NCBI GenBank assembly: GCA_002284615.2
Contig: MU069456.1
Coordinates: 687,814-703,943, forward strand
Length of the DNA: 16,130 nucleotides
Origin: Dunaliella salina
Lineage: Eukaryota; Chlorophyta; Chlorophyceae; Chlamydomonadales; Dunaliellaceae
Direction of reading: 5' to 3'
Below are positions 16,105 to 16,130 of the stretch, piece after piece (the stretch's first letter is position 1; each line of letters opens with the position of its first letter). A program made the position numbers and the translations under genes. The notes under the pieces are model-generated. The model ran no database searches. It was given only the letters and a program-made list of their open reading frames with translations, and was not told the DNA's origin.

Positions 16105-16130
16105 CTCTCTCTCTCTCTCTCTCTCTCTCT
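16105..16130. repeat. (CT)13 microsatellite at window edge
   Basis: A perfect CT run is cut off by the right boundary; on the gene's strand it is (AG)n. It is preceded by about 85 bp with no recognised feature. Confidence 0.97.

Overview
The window looks like nuclear DNA of a eukaryote. A green alga of the Chlamydomonas/Haematococcus type is my best guess; this is an inference from style, not a database match. Signs are short exons with GC-rich third codon positions, GTGAGT/GTGAGC/GTAAGG donors, long introns packed with minisatellites, long GT and CAG-type microsatellites, and poly-Ala/poly-Gly/acidic low-complexity protein. There are no bacterial operons, tRNA or rRNA genes, CRISPR arrays or recognisable transposon proteins.

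Almost everything I can support is one large multi-exon gene on the minus strand, running through the window from right to left and probably open at both ends. Eleven putative exons can be chained with matching splice phase at every junction: 15681-15562, 14868-14759, 14277-14146, 12994-12864, 11517-11001, 10148-9257, 8125-8053, 7455-7346, 6735-6049, 4757-4518 and 3438-3292. The chain totals 3159 nt, or 1053 codons. Less certain exons lie at 16018-15953, 8780-8751, 2133-~1960 and 683-530. I do not recognise the protein. The first part (exons A-D) is globular, Trp/Leu-rich and helical-looking. The middle (exons E and F, about 470 residues) is very acidic and low-complexity, with Gly and Ala homopolymers. 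The last part returns to ordinary composition. An acidic nuclear or chromatin-associated role is possible but unproven.

Layout on the plus axis: 1-1050, exon M and its duplicated edges; 1185-1800, a ~58-bp minisatellite with (GCA)12; 1960-2670, an array repeating a splice-acceptor box; 3081-3310, an 80-bp array repeating a splice donor; 3292-3438, exon K; 3451-3546, (GT)48; 4195-5085, exon J with repeat arrays on both sides; 5726-6050, six copies of a donor box; 6157-6730, a 151-bp array inside the largest ORF; 7346-7455, exon H; 8211-8553, an AT-rich palindromic satellite; 8720-9020, a duplicated acceptor; 9257-10148 and 11001-11517, the acidic exons; 11465-11850, a triplicated acceptor; 12340-13330, decayed copies of exon D; 14146-15681, exons C, B and A; 15953-16018, a possible upstream exon; 16105-16130, (CT)13.

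The most striking feature is that nearly every exon edge has been copied in tandem into the adjoining intron, with its own splice site and some exon sequence. The introns are therefore largely decayed echoes of exon-intron junctions. At least one echo (exon K) offers a GC donor that would add exactly 27 in-frame codons.
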